From the NCBI GenBank assembly GCA_020746875.1, contig JAGTJL010000002.1:496001-560000 (forward strand): DNA of 64,000 nt, read 5' to 3'. Both the position numbers and the translations under genes were made by a program. This DNA comes from Rhexocercosporidium sp. MPI-PUGE-AT-0058. Taxonomy: Eukaryota > Ascomycota > Leotiomycetes > Helotiales. Every line of letters starts with the position of its first letter. The stretch's first letter is position 1. Positions 34,108 through 46,556 of this stretch are shown piece by piece. The notes under the pieces are model-generated. The model ran no database searches. It saw only the letters and a program-made list of their open reading frames with translations, and had not been told where the DNA came from.

Positions 34108-37100
34108 ATCGAGTGAGTGGGCCGCGAGTGCTTGGATTCTGAGACTAGCTTTGGCTGGGGACTTGGGACCTTGAATATGACATGGCATTGGGGCTTGTGC
34201 ATGTTGGGAGGATTTTTATGGAGTTTCTTGAGATGCGATGAGCAAAATTGGTGCAGATGGGTGGAGAAATGGCGAGATGTGTATGATTAGTTTCCGCCTT
34301 TCTTTCAGGTTCTTCTCTTCCGTTCTGACATGGACGTCGATCATGGGAAGAGCTATTCAGCGGCCCCAGAGCCTGCATGTGTACAATAGATAGACAAAAT
34401 CCCAATGGGAAGGACAGAAATAGAATGTGTAGGATAAATGATTTTCTTCTTGCCGCTTTTGGAGCATTCAGCGAGATCCTTAGAATAGGCACGTGGTGCG
34501 GTGTATCATTTACGTGACTTGTGATGGGTATCATTCCCTTCGATATTCGAGACTTGATAATCAATGTCTTGTCTACCTTTTTCTTTCCTGGCTCCAAATT
34601 AGGAAGTTAATGGCGAGGTACAAGAGGACTACAAGACCCGAAAAAGAAGTCTGGTGAATGTCATCCCTCTTTCCAAAACGATTCGATCTACACACTCGGT
34701 TCTTTTTCTTTTTGTTGCACGTCGTAGAATTCTTACGTCATGATCTCGTCTTATAATCTCTCCTCTAATATTTTCTCCCAAGTGAGATCTCATGGTCTTC
34801 TGAGCACGACAAGTACAAGGTAAATTACCCGAATGTATGTATGGGCGTTTGATTTATATTGTGGGCTGTAGGCTGTTTACAAATTGGGCAATTGTGAATT
34901 CTGTACAGTACTCTTACTTGGAGTTTGTAATTCTTATTGGGTTGTATGCATACTTCTCGAAGATGCGTTCTTAAGGTGCTGGCTTCCTCACTACCCTCCC
35001 CTCCCACTGTATCTACAGCTACGAAAAAGAAGAAGCGAAGGGAGATTTAAGTTGAGAAGAGGAGTTTGAGGAGGAAGCTTGGGGAGAGTTGTGTTACTCC
35101 CTAAGATATTTGCAAAGCGTTGGGGAGGTTCCTAGGGAAGCATCATGGTATCGAAAATAGGGAAGGGTAGTACTCTGGGTCGAGCAAAAGAACCTCGAAA
35201 AACGAAATGGACGTTTATGGATTGTCATGTTAGTCCACTTTTGTAGGGTGACTCGATGAGTGTGGTATCGATCCCGGTATGTTAGTGTATACGTTATGTG
35301 GCGTTCAAAACCTTGTGGTTGAGTGGTTTGGGGTGTGAGATGGACGTTTGCGGGGTTGGCGTTGGTGGATGCTGTTTTGAAGACGGTGAGGATTGGGGAG
35401 GAACGTGGACCCGGTTTTCCTAAGTGAGGGGTATAAATGGATGGGCTTGTTGCGAATCACTCAGAATGAGGAGAGTTTGGAGGGGTCAGGGAGGCAGCCT
35501 GGAGATGTTTGTTGTTATTGATGTTCCAGTGGAGATGAGGTCATGAAAATCTATTTGTTGACTGATTGAACACGAGCTCTTAATCTCAATCAATGGGGCT
35601 AAGGACAGTAAGACAGTAAGGATATTGGAGATTAGTTTGAGTAGAATTGCCAGTTGTTGTATCTAAAGTCATGTGCTCTAACGTCGAAGCTGATCTACAG
35701 ACTGCCATTCTCCGAATCCTCGAAGTCCTGGGTCACCCTACCATCTCTCTAAAAAGACCAGAAGTTTATATCTACGGTAAAGTCGTGTCTTATCGGAGGT
35801 TCTTTCAACTGCAGACTAAATACTCTAGCTCGGTGGCAAGTCTGGAATTATACATGTTGTCATGCCCGAATTCGACCTTGGTTAAACATTCCGTGGCTTT
35901 TGGCACTCGACAATGTTGCTTGGTCCTGGGCCATCCGCTCAAACCTGAGGATTCTGCGGAACCTCGTATCGGCTGGGATCCTTCTCGATACTTGATCTCA
36001 TCTCCTCCTTGCAACCGATCGGGAATCGCTAGTAGCGAGAGCCGCAAGTTCCAAAAGCATTTGCTTAGGGAACTCCTCGGGATGCTGTAACCACCAGCTG
36101 CGGGGGATGTAGGCAAAGCATTGGTGCATCAGCAGAAGACGAAGTGGGCTTCCAACAGCGGTGTTCTGGTAAACGTATATGAGGCAGTCGGCTCAGATCA
36201 TCTTGTAGTCGTCTTGTATCCTTCGGAGCGCGTGGGCAATGTCGTTTTGGAGGCGCGGGATCAGGAGCTTGTCGGCGAGTACCCACAGCATGCACAAGCG
36301 TCTCGTATCAAGCAGATGGTAGCTATTTTGCTTGAACGATTTCAAGAGAATTTTTGGTGGTACAGCCAGTGCACTAACATGGTCACCACTCCTTCGTGTG
36401 TATCCTTGAGTTGGTAGACTTGGGTTTGACCTTCAAGAAAACTACTGTTGAACGCTGCTTTGAGTACTGGAGAAAAATGGCATGCATAGTCTTTGTGGAC
36501 AATGAATTCTTTCACGGACTCGTCCTTGCCAACTTTGAGCGTGATGATAGAAGCAGGGTTGCTATGACATGTCAGTGGCCTTCTTTATTTATGAAATTGA
36601 TATTACTTACGACAATGTCACCTTTGGCTTTGACTTAGACTCTGGAGAGCGTCTCTTAGAAGCGGTGGCTGGTGTTGTCGCTGGGGCGGCTGCAAATATC
36701 TGTCAGCTACGCCTGGTACAGTATCTAGGCTTGAGATATTATGCCTTACATTCACGACTTCGCCGAGGATGGAATTAAATCGTGTTCTGGGGATCTGCTA
36801 ACGTGTTGTGTCCCGTTGCAGATTCTCGAGAGAGGCTGTCGATAAGACTACAACGAAGATGATGAGATTCTACGCAGAGGCCAAGTTTTCCACACCTGAT
36901 AGGCAGATATATTAGCGTCCAGTCACCTCTGATATCAATTTCAATAGTACTATTCAAGACTCACTTCGTAGTGGCTCACAGATGGAAATTGGGGTTCAAG
37001 AATGGCGCGTGTTTACCTTGATATCTTGGCGAGTTGTGGAGCGCTTTTTTGCAGCACACATACGAGCGTAGCCAAGAACCCTCCGCAGATCGTTGCTAAC

Positions 37101-37606
37101 GTTATTCAGTTGCTGAAGTCCGTCTTGTCAGATCTCGAGACTGCATGTGATCGAGGTTCCACAACGCGCAAGTAGGAAAGGAAATTGTGAGGTGAACAAC
37201 AAGTCTGGTCGGCTTCTCGCTTAATTTAGTGTTGTTCTTGCTCTATGTGAACATGAGACCACGCTCTCGATCTCCTGTTCTCCAAGATTTCCACACCGTC
37301 GAAGTCCACCTTCATGGGAGCAAGTAACTGAACATCGGACTCAACACGTATGCCAATAGCTTCATGATTTCTATCACCCACTGACAATTTTCCAGCTAAA
37401 GGTTAGACAATGGCGGACTCTCCCACTCTTCCTGCGAGTACCTCACTTCAGCCTCGATTAGGCCTCCTTCGGCCAAGAAGGATCGATCAAAAACCCCAAG
37501 TCTCAGGTAAGATGCATTATTTTGTTATCAACCTGCTCGCTAGCCCGTATTCCTTTTTAAATTTAGCTGTTTACCCTAGAGAAAACTGAAGATGTGTTAC
37601 TGATTA
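34108..37606. other. long region between BTB-related genes
   Basis: No complete gene is supported in 3.5 kb apart from a doubtful open frame at 35671-36090. At 37348-37395 there is a good intron (GTATGC to CTGAC...TTTTCCAG), probably in the leader of the downstream BTB gene. An ATG at 37410 starts a 33-codon frame that ends at a GTAAG donor but does not join the BTB frame in phase. Confidence 0.5.
35671..36090 (+). CDS. hypothetical protein, doubtful
   Basis: This open frame of 139 residues starts at an ATG (MCSNVEADLQTAILRILEVLG). The amino-acid composition looks protein-like (VYIYGKVVSYRRFFQL), but I recognise no domain. Further protein-like frames at 36121-36417 and 36396-36778 could be later exons or remains of the same gene, but I could not join them with clean splice sites. 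It may be a decayed gene. Confidence 0.25.
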   Translation: MCSNVEADLQTAILRILEVLGHPTISLKRPEVYIYGKVVSYRRFFQLQTKYSSSVASLELYMLSCPNSTLVKHSVAFGTRQCCLVLGHPLKPEDSAEPRIGWDPSRYLISSPPCNRSGIASSESRKFQKHLLRELLGML

Positions 37607-38263
37607 ATGCGCCACAGAAAGCCCCAGCAACTCGTCACCCTATTTGCTGGTATGAGCCCCAACAGATTCGTGGTTCACAAAGACTTTGCTTGTCACTATG
37701 CACCCGTTCTGGAGGCTGCTTTCAATGGTAAATTCATCGAGGGCCACACGCAAGTATACAAGTTTCAAGACACGGGTGAGGAAGCTGTTCGCTTGTTGGT
37801 TCATTGGCTTTATACCCAGAAGTTGGATACAATTGTCCTCAATGACCTCCACAAACAAGGGGGATCGGAGAACCACAGCAAACACCTGAATTCCCAATCT
37901 CGTGCAATGGTCGAGCTCTGGGTACTATGCGAGAGACTCTTGATTCCTCGACTTCAAAATGAAATCATAACCGAGATCGAACGTGTTAGAAAACATACAC
38001 AGGTGATATCTATCTCAAATCTCAAATACGTCTACGAGAATACCCCTTCGGATAGCCCGCTTCGTCGAGTCCACGTCGACTATTGTGTCGCACATTGCAT
38101 CTCTAGCATTTCATATAGCAAGTATCCCGATCGCTATCCACAGGAGATGCTGCTTGATATGGTCAAAAGATTCACCAAAGTCATCTCAAATGCGCAACGA
38201 TTTAAAGTCTCACCAGGCGGAAATATGGCCGCTTATCATGTCGTTGAGGATTTAGAGAGCTAA
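37607..38263 (+). CDS. BTB/POZ domain protein
   Basis: This is a BTB/POZ protein of the large fungal family with BTB at the N-terminus and no other named domain. As read from the ATG at 37607, directly after an in-frame stop, it is 218 residues. The BTB core is RFVVHKDFACHYAPVLEAAF, then FIEGHTQVYKFQ and EEAVRLLVHWLYTQKLD. The post-BTB part (VELWVLCERLLIPRLQNE, YVYENTPSDSPLRR, YPQEMLLDM) matches the C-terminus of the AT-hook protein 4 kb upstream. BTB domains mediate dimerisation or Cullin-3 binding; which applies here is unknown. The upstream exon at 37410-37508 has proper splice signals but is out of phase by one base with this frame. Either translation starts at 37607 or the gene carries a frameshift. 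Confidence 0.75.
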   Translation: MRHRKPQQLVTLFAGMSPNRFVVHKDFACHYAPVLEAAFNGKFIEGHTQVYKFQDTGEEAVRLLVHWLYTQKLDTIVLNDLHKQGGSENHSKHLNSQSRAMVELWVLCERLLIPRLQNEIITEIERVRKHTQVISISNLKYVYENTPSDSPLRRVHVDYCVAHCISSISYSKYPDRYPQEMLLDMVKRFTKVISNAQRFKVSPGGNMAAYHVVEDLES

Positions 38264-39042
38264 GGCACAGGCAAGTCTGTCATGCCACAGAAGGATGGAA
38301 CGCTAACTAATATTCCCTGAAATATTCAGCCAGGCCACACAGCTCCGGAGCGTATCTGAGATTCTCAATTAGTTCAGATGACTGCATAGGCTAGATTAGG
38401 ACGGATGTGATCACGCTGAAGTTGAGACAATCAATCGCGTGTTAGCTTATTTCTCGACTTCTGACAGTCTTGGGATCTATAGTTTCTCCTTGCTGGCCGT
38501 CGAACGATCATGAATGTGCATCCTTGGACTGGTCGCATCGTTCACCTTCTAGTGCATAATACTAGGAGAAATGAAGAAACGGCTGTTATCCACAGGATTT
38601 TGCGAGGGACGTTTCCGTTTGCAATTTCTCCGTCACTTTACCCCCTTTCTCTCTTGACCCATACGCGTTAAAGCCCTGCCATTTGAGCAGAGCATGAAGA
38701 AAAAGCTGAGATCCACTACAGCTTTAAGTCCAGCTAGCTAATGCCACCCAAAACCCCCTTCACAATGAAAGGATACCGAGTTGACCTCAATGCATCCGCC
38801 ACAGAATCTGTTACAAGTATAAAGGAGAGTTAAACTACTCAGGGAAGTCACACGGATAGGATTTAGCATGCCCACAAAAGCAGTTCAAATGACATCCCAA
38901 AAGAAGTTGAATTATTCTTGGCAATTTTGATCTTGCATGTCGATGGCTTCGCTACTAAAGCGACAGTAAAAGCTATTTAAAATTAAGTGTTTTTCAATTC
39001 CATTCGCAGCACACAAGCAAGCGTAGGCTACAATCCGCCATC
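38264..39042. other. convergent intergenic region
   Basis: The 3' ends of the BTB and beta-xylosidase genes meet here. I see no gene. Confidence 0.6.
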
Positions 39043-41941
39043 TCAGGCCTTGGGCTCAGCTGGCCAAGAATCCAACGTCACGGGCGTGCCCGTCAAGGTG
39101 AAGTCCCAACCAACGCTTCCATCGATGTCAACTGCTACCCTGTACTTTCCAGGGTAAAGAACCAGATTACCAGCCTCATCAGCTCTTGCCAAGTTCGCAA
39201 GAGTCAACGGAATATTAACTGTGCTGGACTGGCCAGCTCCAACGTCTTTTGCCCTCTGGTATCCCACCAAGGACTTGATTGGGTAAGGTGCTGGGCCGAA
39301 CGATCCAGAGAGGAAAAGCAGAGTGACGAAAGAGGATGACTTGCTTCCGGTGTTCTTGACTGTGATTGGAAGAGTGATAAATGGGTTTTGGTCGAGGTAT
39401 TTCGGCTTATTCGCTTGATTGGCTTTGGGAACCAGGCTGGAGATTTGGAATGTGCTGGTGGCCGGTGATGTGATTTGGGTACTGAAATTTGTGTAGTGAA
39501 GACCATGGCCAAATTTGAACACTGGAGTTCCTGTATAGAATTTGTACGTGCGGCTGTTGAAGCGATTAGTATTTATGCAAGCTTTACAGACGGAAGTCAA
39601 TGTGCACAATAATATTGGTAAGGGCAATCCGAGGGAAGAGAGTCAAGGGTAGAGTAATAATCAAAATAGAGAGTGAGGCATACCCAGGATTGTTCAGTTT
39701 CTTGTCTGGAGACGAATATGCCTTCAGAGACATGTTTGTCATTGGAACATCATCAACGTATCTCGCCTAGCCCGCCCGTTAGTTATTTTTCTGCGGATAG
39801 ACGTCCTTGTGTTTTACGAACCGGATACTGGGTTACTGGCAACCTGCCAGATGGGGCTACCTTCCCCGTCAGGATGTTGAAGATGGCTGTCCCTCCATCT
39901 TGACCTGGGTAGCCAGCCCAAACCAACGACTTGACATTTTTATTCGAAACAAGAGAGGTGCTGTCAACCATAGTCCCCATTTGTACAACGACGAATGACT
40001 TTGAGACGGCCGAAAGGCGCGAGATGAGCTCGAGTTGGTCAGCGGGCCAGGTAATATTGTATCGGTCCTAAGAATATATCAGTATGGGAGCGCACAGAAA
40101 AATCCCAGGATGGGAACACTTACTAAAGATTCCCTTTCGATACTAGCATCAATCCCTCCCACGTAAATCACGGCATCCGCGTTTCTTGCTGCATTCAAAG
40201 CGTCTGCATATCCACTCGTTCCACTGGCAAGGTCTGTGCCTTTCACGAACGTCACCTCATAGCCAGCCTTCTGGGCCGCGAAGAGGGGAGAGTGCATGTA
40301 CGGCGCGACACCCTCATAGAGTCCCAGCATCTGGAATGTGGAATTAGCAAGTGGGCCAATGAGGGCCAACTTCTTGATTGATTTGCTGAGCGGGAGGGCC
40401 CCATCATTTTTCAGCAGTACGATTCCTTCCTCAGCAGCTCGAAGGGCAAGTGCCTGTGCGGATGGAATTGAAACATCGGAAAATTTCAGTTGCCTATACG
40501 GTTGATCCGCTGGCGGATCGAAGTATCCGAGCTTGACCAGTGATGCGTATCGACGAATGAGTGAGAGATCCATTGTGGAAACTTTCGAAAAGCCCTTATC
40601 AATAGCACCTCCTAAAAAGTTCGGATAGAAGTCTCCGCAGCTGAGATCCGTACCTGCATTGAGGGCAACAGCTGCAGCTTCTTCTGGAGTTTTCGTGTAG
40701 TTGTGACCAACCTCTGGTCTGTTCCAGGTAGAGCCATTGAAGATATTGTGCACGGCATCACAATCGCCGACAACGTACCTGTTGTCGTTGCCCCAGTTCC
40801 AATGGTCTCTTAAGATGGTCTGAAGCAGGTACGAATTCGCACAGGATGGAACTCCATTCACTGCGTTATAAGCGCACATAACAGATTGAACTGCGGAGTC
40901 CCGAGCACAGGATTGGAATGGTGGTAGAAAGTAGTCGCGCATATCCTGTGCATTTATCTTGGCATCGAAAGCGTAGCGCGCAATACCGTTCCAGACTTCT
41001 AGGTCATAACCTGCGTAGTGCTTGCAAGTTGCCGCTATTTTCATATACGGTGAGCCAGGTGCTCCTTGGAGTCCTGGGATCAGGCTAGCCACGTAGCGCG
41101 AGGCATGAAATGGGTCTTCTCCAGGAGTTTCTTGGCCTCTTCCCCATCTAGGACTACTAGGATGTTAGCTGATTATAGAAGAGTCTTATGTTCGCACATA
41201 TGAACAACAGCGACCCTTGTCTCCAAGAGATATTTTAGAGAGAGGAAAAAAATGGATCTACTAAGACTTACTCTCTGAAAGGATTGATATTAGGAGTCCA
41301 AAAGTCAAGTCCAGCCTTGCCCCCATTACTGAAGGCTCTCGCTTCTGTTGACACAACAGTTGCAATCTGATACACTAGATCGTCATCGAATGCTGCTCCC
41401 AAAATAATTGGCATTGGAAACGAGGTGGCATATGAGTATTCAGTGCCAGTGCCAGAGAAATTCACTCCTGGAGACATGGCGAGGCCATGAAGAGCCTCGT
41501 TCCACCTGATCTTGTCAGTATAATTCAATGGTGAGATATTTTGACTATTATAGGATTTGAATCAACAGAAGGGACGCACCAATTATACGGAGGCAAACCA
41601 ATGCGAGCGACGCCGGGGCTTGCGCTTTGCATGTTTACTATCTTTTCGGCTTGGGTGAACATTGAAACGAGCTAGACGAGATGTCAACACAGAATTCTCC
41701 ATACGACTGAAGCACAGGAGCACACACAGCTTTTGCGCGGCTCAGATAATCCAGAGACTTGTTACATATCGGAGTTTTCGCCAGCTAAAGTAAGTCAGTT
41801 AACTTCTTCAATTGAATGTTGATCGACATTACTCACTGGTCCATTCACACAGTCTGGAAAATGTCTTATTTCATAAAATGGTTGTTGTGCGAATGCACAC
41901 CCAGCCAGGGCTGCCAAGCAAGCTCCGTAGCCCACAAACAT
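39043..41941 (-). CDS. secreted GH3 beta-xylosidase
   Basis: This is an extracellular glycoside hydrolase family 3 enzyme of the beta-xylosidase (XlnD/Bxl) type and should release xylose from xylo-oligosaccharides in hemicellulose breakdown. I read eight exons: 41941-41837, 41784-41728, 41671-41580, 41505-41272, 41153-40124, 40067-39822, 39766-39684 and 39553-39043. They join in frame to 785 residues. The signal peptide is MFVGYGACLAALAGCAFA. Family landmarks in order are [41 protein letters not shown], and YVVGDCDAVHNIF with the predicted nucleophile D293. AAEEGIVLLKNDGALPL, WAGYPGQDGGTA and GRLPVTQYP follow, then a fibronectin III-like end (YPGKYRVAVDIDGS). The EALHG and GDCDAV signatures favour xylosidase over beta-glucosidase. 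No mutation is seen at key positions. Induction by xylan regulators is expected but not shown here. Confidence 0.95.
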
Positions 41942-44249
41942 CGTCGTAGAATGAGCGTCGATGGAAGTTGACTGTCTTCAATTCGGATTGCGGAGAGAAT
42001 GTGGTGGAGGTTGATCCTTCAGACCACCTGAGATAAATCGTCTACTTATACCTCTAGAAATAGCCAGAATATTTGCACATAACTCCATCTCATCGAAAGT
42101 GCTGATTCGTGGAAGTTTGCTACCTCGCTAAAAAGCTTCTTAGACAAATACTATCTCAGACTTTCCGGAAGATCCGTCTGTTGTCATCGACATTCAGGAG
42201 AGCCAACCCGCCTCGCTTAGCTTGAACTCAAAAACTGGAGAAGATTGCGTCAATGCCCCCCTTTCCCCTCGTTTGCGTGGTTAAGTGTCAACCCTGAGCT
42301 ACAGAATACGAAAAGAAAGAGGACGACATTTATCCACTTACGAAGATCCTTTGCGGACTTAACCAGAAAGTCTGTTAGCTTACTGTAGAAGTGCGGGGTA
42401 GTAGAATTTTGGTTAACTTGATCTCAAGCCAAAGCTTAAACTTGCTGAACTTGCTCTTATTTTTTTTTTTTCACTTTCCCATAACGAAGCTACCTGCCTC
42501 ATGAGAGTCCAGAGGGCTTCGGCGTGTGGGGGTCCTACTGTTGCATGCATGTGGAGTCTCAGTGGCTGATCTGCAAACCTTGGCCTTAGCGATCCAGTCC
42601 CCAAGCAGCGCTTATACACTGGTTAGAATAGTCCGGAATGGCAGTTAAGAGGACCATAACAACCGAAGATCAGAGCATTTAAGGATTTCTTTGCATTGCA
42701 TCTTCGGTAACAATCCCAATTTTGTATAGCCACTTTCCATCTTGAGTCGTATAAGGACAGCGGAATTGCGTTTCCGTTGTGGAAAATAATCAAACGACTT
42801 GGTTAGCTAAAGTTTTGGCTCACTACCCTTTTTCTGCAGTGCCGGTAAGAAATCATGCGAGCTTAAACTGAGGGCCTGTACCTGCATAAATATAATTTCA
42901 AATTATGAATGTTACTGATAGTCCTTCTGCTCTTGGGAATAGTTTCGTTGCTAGGCCCCTGTGTGTGATGATTTGGAACAACTTACTGATTACTCTCTCT
43001 TGGGGTACGCCCTCCTCAATGTCGGACACGTCGTAACTTGTGACCGTTCACTAAACTCACTTAGATAGCGTAATTTTAGCGACAGCAGTATCCTTGAAAA
43101 CGGAACTTTCAAAAAAGTGCCAGGATGATCCCCTCATGAATACTTAATGATCTGGGTACCTTTTTGTTAGTGAAAGCCAAAGATCGGACGGGCAAACAGA
43201 AGCTGGCGCCCAATACCGTCATACTTCTTTACCACGTGCTTGGTATTTAAGCCAATCATGAGCTACGAGGTGTAAACCTTCTCGGACTAGAAACGCTCAT
43301 ACAATTAGCTGACAGACTTGTGGTACAGCTTTTCCGAGAATCTAGCCAAATCGTCGATTCGCATCAACAAGACAGGAATCATAGCCTTCTCTTGATACTG
43401 CAAAACACTTTCCCAATTAGAAGATAGCTAATCACAAGACCCTTGATAGTGAATTTTTTAAGACGAAACAGGTCCTAGCACAGAAAGACTCATCGGTGTG
43501 TGCCGTGTGCATATACTGACTCAATGGATTTGAGCTGTTACCTTAGACGACCGTACACATCTCGGAATGTTTCGTCAGGACTCATTGTTGGGGAATAATT
43601 TTTTGCGCCCCGTTATCATCATGTCAACAATGTAATCATGGCATCTATAAGTACCAAATGATACTCCCCACTATGTGCAGCCACCAAGCGAATAAAAATT
43701 CGATCATCCTAAGTATCAAACAATGTCAAACAAACTACCGTGTTCCCGAAGCTTGAAGTATAGTTCCGGCAGTCATCCGAACCCGGCGCATGAACAAAAG
43801 TACTCAAACACTCAAACACCACACAGCCTAAACCCTCCTCAGCCAATCCGAACCGAACGTCAACCTCACGATGGAACAAGGCTGAAGTGGGTTCATATAC
43901 CCGCTACTAAACATATTGCTTCTCTATATTGTACTCAGTTGCATTTTTCGATCTCATAAAGGGAATGCCGCCATTTTGTAGGGTAGACTCTGATGTTGTG
44001 TCGTGCTTCTAAACTTTCATCAACCAGGAAAGTTGGATACGACTGCGAAAGCCAATCTTAAGATTCCACTATTTATGATTTAATTCAGAGGATCTCTGAA
44101 CTCCTGATATGAAGATGTTTATATTTTCGCATATGAGATGCTGTATGATCGTGCTGTTGGGCCTAATGTGGGTATCTCAGAACTCTCTCCTGTGATCTGA
44201 TCTAGAATCTGTGATCTAAAATATCAACCAACGAAGAGTTAGCTGATAC
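41942..44249. other. divergent intergenic region
   Basis: I see no gene in 2.3 kb. It separates the divergent beta-xylosidase and hypothetical gene and should contain the xylosidase promoter. A poly-T run lies at about 42459-42470. A 78-codon frame at 43723 has no recognisable domain. Confidence 0.55.
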
Positions 44250-44906
44250 ATGGCTTCTCCCAGAACACTCACAATCGCTCGTCCACGGGCAGAACGGACT
44301 CCTTCTTCCCTCCGCTTACAACCCAAACCCCAACCCCAACCACAAAGCTACAACTCCCCAAGCCTCCCCGCCTCGAAATCATATCCTCAGCAGCTGGTTC
44401 TTCCTCCCACTCATCAACAGCAAGCCCAGCCTAAGACCTCAATGCCTGCAAAATCAAGATTCAAAATCCTCATCCACCCAACCTCTCCCTCATCTTCCAA
44501 AAACAAACACCACCTCCAACTCACGTATCTAACGCCCAACGGCTCCACGACTCCTTCTAAATCCCTCGCCGCCCTCTGCCACCTCTCGCATTCCTCCCGT
44601 CTCTACTGCGGGAACTTCGTGACGCCTATCTCGGCACCTGTCGGTGCGCCTGCTGCGTTGTTTTCGAGCGTGAGGGGTGTGGGTGGGGAGGGGTTGGAGA
44701 AGGGGGTTGTAAGTTTGGGGTTTGTGGTGGGGGAAGGACTGGTGAGGTGGAAGGGGAGGATTGGAGGTGTGGAGGGGGAGGCGGGGTGGGTTGTTAAGGG
44801 GGATGGGAGGGGAGGTGAGAGCGTTTGGGCGGTTTTTGGAGATAAGAGTGCTAGTTTTGGAGGGGATAGCGTTGGCGTCGAGTTGAGGGTTGATTACGAG
44901 ATGTGA
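44250..44906 (+). CDS. hypothetical protein
   Basis: This is a single-exon open frame of 218 residues starting at an ATG. The N-terminal third is low complexity and disordered (proline, glutamine and serine rich). The rest looks like a small folded beta-type domain (RFKILIHPTSPSS, LQLTYLTPNGSTTPSKSLAALCHLS, VSLGFVVGEGLVRWKGRIGG). I recognise no family. The 3' half has strongly G-rich codon use on the coding strand compared with its C-rich 5' half. It is tail-to-tail with PXR1, about 120 bases apart. Confidence 0.6.
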   Translation: MASPRTLTIARPRAERTPSSLRLQPKPQPQPQSYNSPSLPASKSYPQQLVLPPTHQQQAQPKTSMPAKSRFKILIHPTSPSSSKNKHHLQLTYLTPNGSTTPSKSLAALCHLSHSSRLYCGNFVTPISAPVGAPAALFSSVRGVGGEGLEKGVVSLGFVVGEGLVRWKGRIGGVEGEAGWVVKGDGRGGESVWAVFGDKSASFGGDSVGVELRVDYEM

Positions 44907-45025
44907 GGACAAAGATAAATACTCGATGACAGTGCCACTGAGCATGACACGGAAAGTCGATCAAAAGAATTGAGAGCAGGAGCTCGGTGGTATTAACGGC
45001 TTGGTATTTATCCAACCTATAGAAC

Positions 45026-46264
45026 CTATTGAGACTTGATCATGAATATCTGCGGGATGTTAGACTGTTCCTTTGTGACAGAATATGAGAGGGAAGGGAA
45101 AGACGAACCTGGTTCAGAGACGCTGCATCCATACTCGCCAATCTCTTCTGTGCAATGTAACGTGATCTTACAGCATGCCTTCCTTGCATCATTGGTGTTG
45201 AACGACCACTCGACGCAGTTGCAAGTGGTGTACTTTCTTTCGTCGTTGGTAAAGAGGACTCTGACAGTTCTGGGGTATCTTCCTCCGCAGCCTTTTTCTT
45301 CTTCTCGCGCTTCGCTTTCTTTTCTCTGTTCCTCTTTTCCTTCTCGGTCTCCTCTACATCAGAACCCGCCTTTTCTTTCCGCTTCCTGTCTTTTTTATCT
45401 TTCTTTTCCTTTTTACGTTTCTTGGTCTCAGACTCCTCTTCTGTATCCTCGACCTCAGCCTTCGATTTACGGTCTTTCTTCGACTTCTTCGATTTCTTGG
45501 CCGGTTTCTCTTCTTCAGATGGCGCACTCTCCTCCTCGGCAGGGGCCTGATTCTTCCGCTCCTTCTTCGATTTTTTCGATTTCTTGACTTTGAATGCAAC
45601 CACTTCAGGTTCTGCGACCTCCAGGACTTCCAATTTCCGCTTCTTCGATTTCTTAGTCCTTTCAACAGGCGCAGCTTCTTCTTCCTCTTCCGAGGAAGAG
45701 CTTGTATCACTCGACGAAGCCTCGTCACCTAACGCGAGCTTCCGTATCCGTTCAGCCTCCGCATCGATCAAGATCTGGATCTTGTCTCCGATCAAAAACC
45801 CTCCCGACACAAAACGCTGCGTACCCCACTTCCTCTCCGAGTATATTGCTCTCCGCAGATCATCTCTCGATTGCTGCTCCTTGACAATTTCCTCCTCGTC
45901 TTTCCCATTCAATCTCCCAAGCAGATTCTTGAACGCATCCAAGCCCGTACACTCTCCATGACCGACACCTGTTCCAATCTTCGCCCCAAGACCGAGGTTG
46001 TCGTCCTTGATCGAGACACGAATATGCGACGCATTGGCTGCCGTGTGGAACTCAGCATGAGCAGCGTCTTTGGCACCGAGGTATTGTCCTGGCTGCCAGC
46101 CTTGGGAAGTCATGATCTTGAGACCGAAACTGGCGCTGTCGTTCGTCCATTTCGTGTTGTTGGGATCGTGGGAAAGCTTCATGCGCCTGCAGATATTGAG
46201 TTAGTAATGCATTGGAAGAGAGAGGGGGTTGGGGCCTGTACTTTTTCTCTCCTGCGAGCCCCAT
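45026..46264 (-). CDS. PXR1: G-patch protein Pxr1/PinX1 homologue
   Basis: This is the nucleolar G-patch protein Pxr1 (Gno1, PINX1 homologue), which takes part in rRNA and snoRNA processing and restrains telomerase. I read three exons, 46264-46242, 46186-45109 and 45049-45026, with introns 46187-46241 and 45050-45108, giving 374 residues. The spliced N-terminus reads MGLAGEKKRMKLSHDPNNTKW, as expected for the family. The G-patch is SFGLKIMTSQGWQPGQYLGA followed by GLGAKIGTGVG. A long K/E-rich middle (KKSKK blocks with acidic spacers) matches the KKE/D tract of yeast Pxr1 and is probably the nucleolar part. The short last exon gives the conserved end LNQIFMIKSQ. It is divergent from the coiled-coil gene starting 292 bases away. 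Confidence 0.92.
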
Positions 46265-46556
46265 CTTTGCGGTTGTCGTGGAAAAGGTCGAAAGATGTTG
46301 GTATCTTTCGTTATCGTGAAAATGTGAAGGCGGCTCGGATTTCAGAAATTTTGGTGGGCCAGGATTGGCGGGGAATACGCTAGCGTCTGATTGGTCAGGC
46401 AGGCAACCTCTTTGGGAAGGGACTGACTTGACTTCCATATTCTTGGGCATCCTCTCTTCACTCCTCCAAATCTGGATTCCCTGCATCTCACTCTTCGAAT
46501 TCGACGACTCACTGTCATTCAATCAATCAAGGAGCAACATCGCCAATTCCTTCAAC
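46265..46556. promoter_or_regulatory. candidate bidirectional promoter, PXR1 / coiled-coil gene
   Basis: These 292 bases separate the start codons of two divergent genes, so both promoters must lie within them. No specific factor site was identified. Confidence 0.5.

Noticed and set aside
45354..45728. R/K-rich minus-strand frame inside PXR1
   Set aside because: It is a shifted reading of the KKSK-coding repeat of PXR1.
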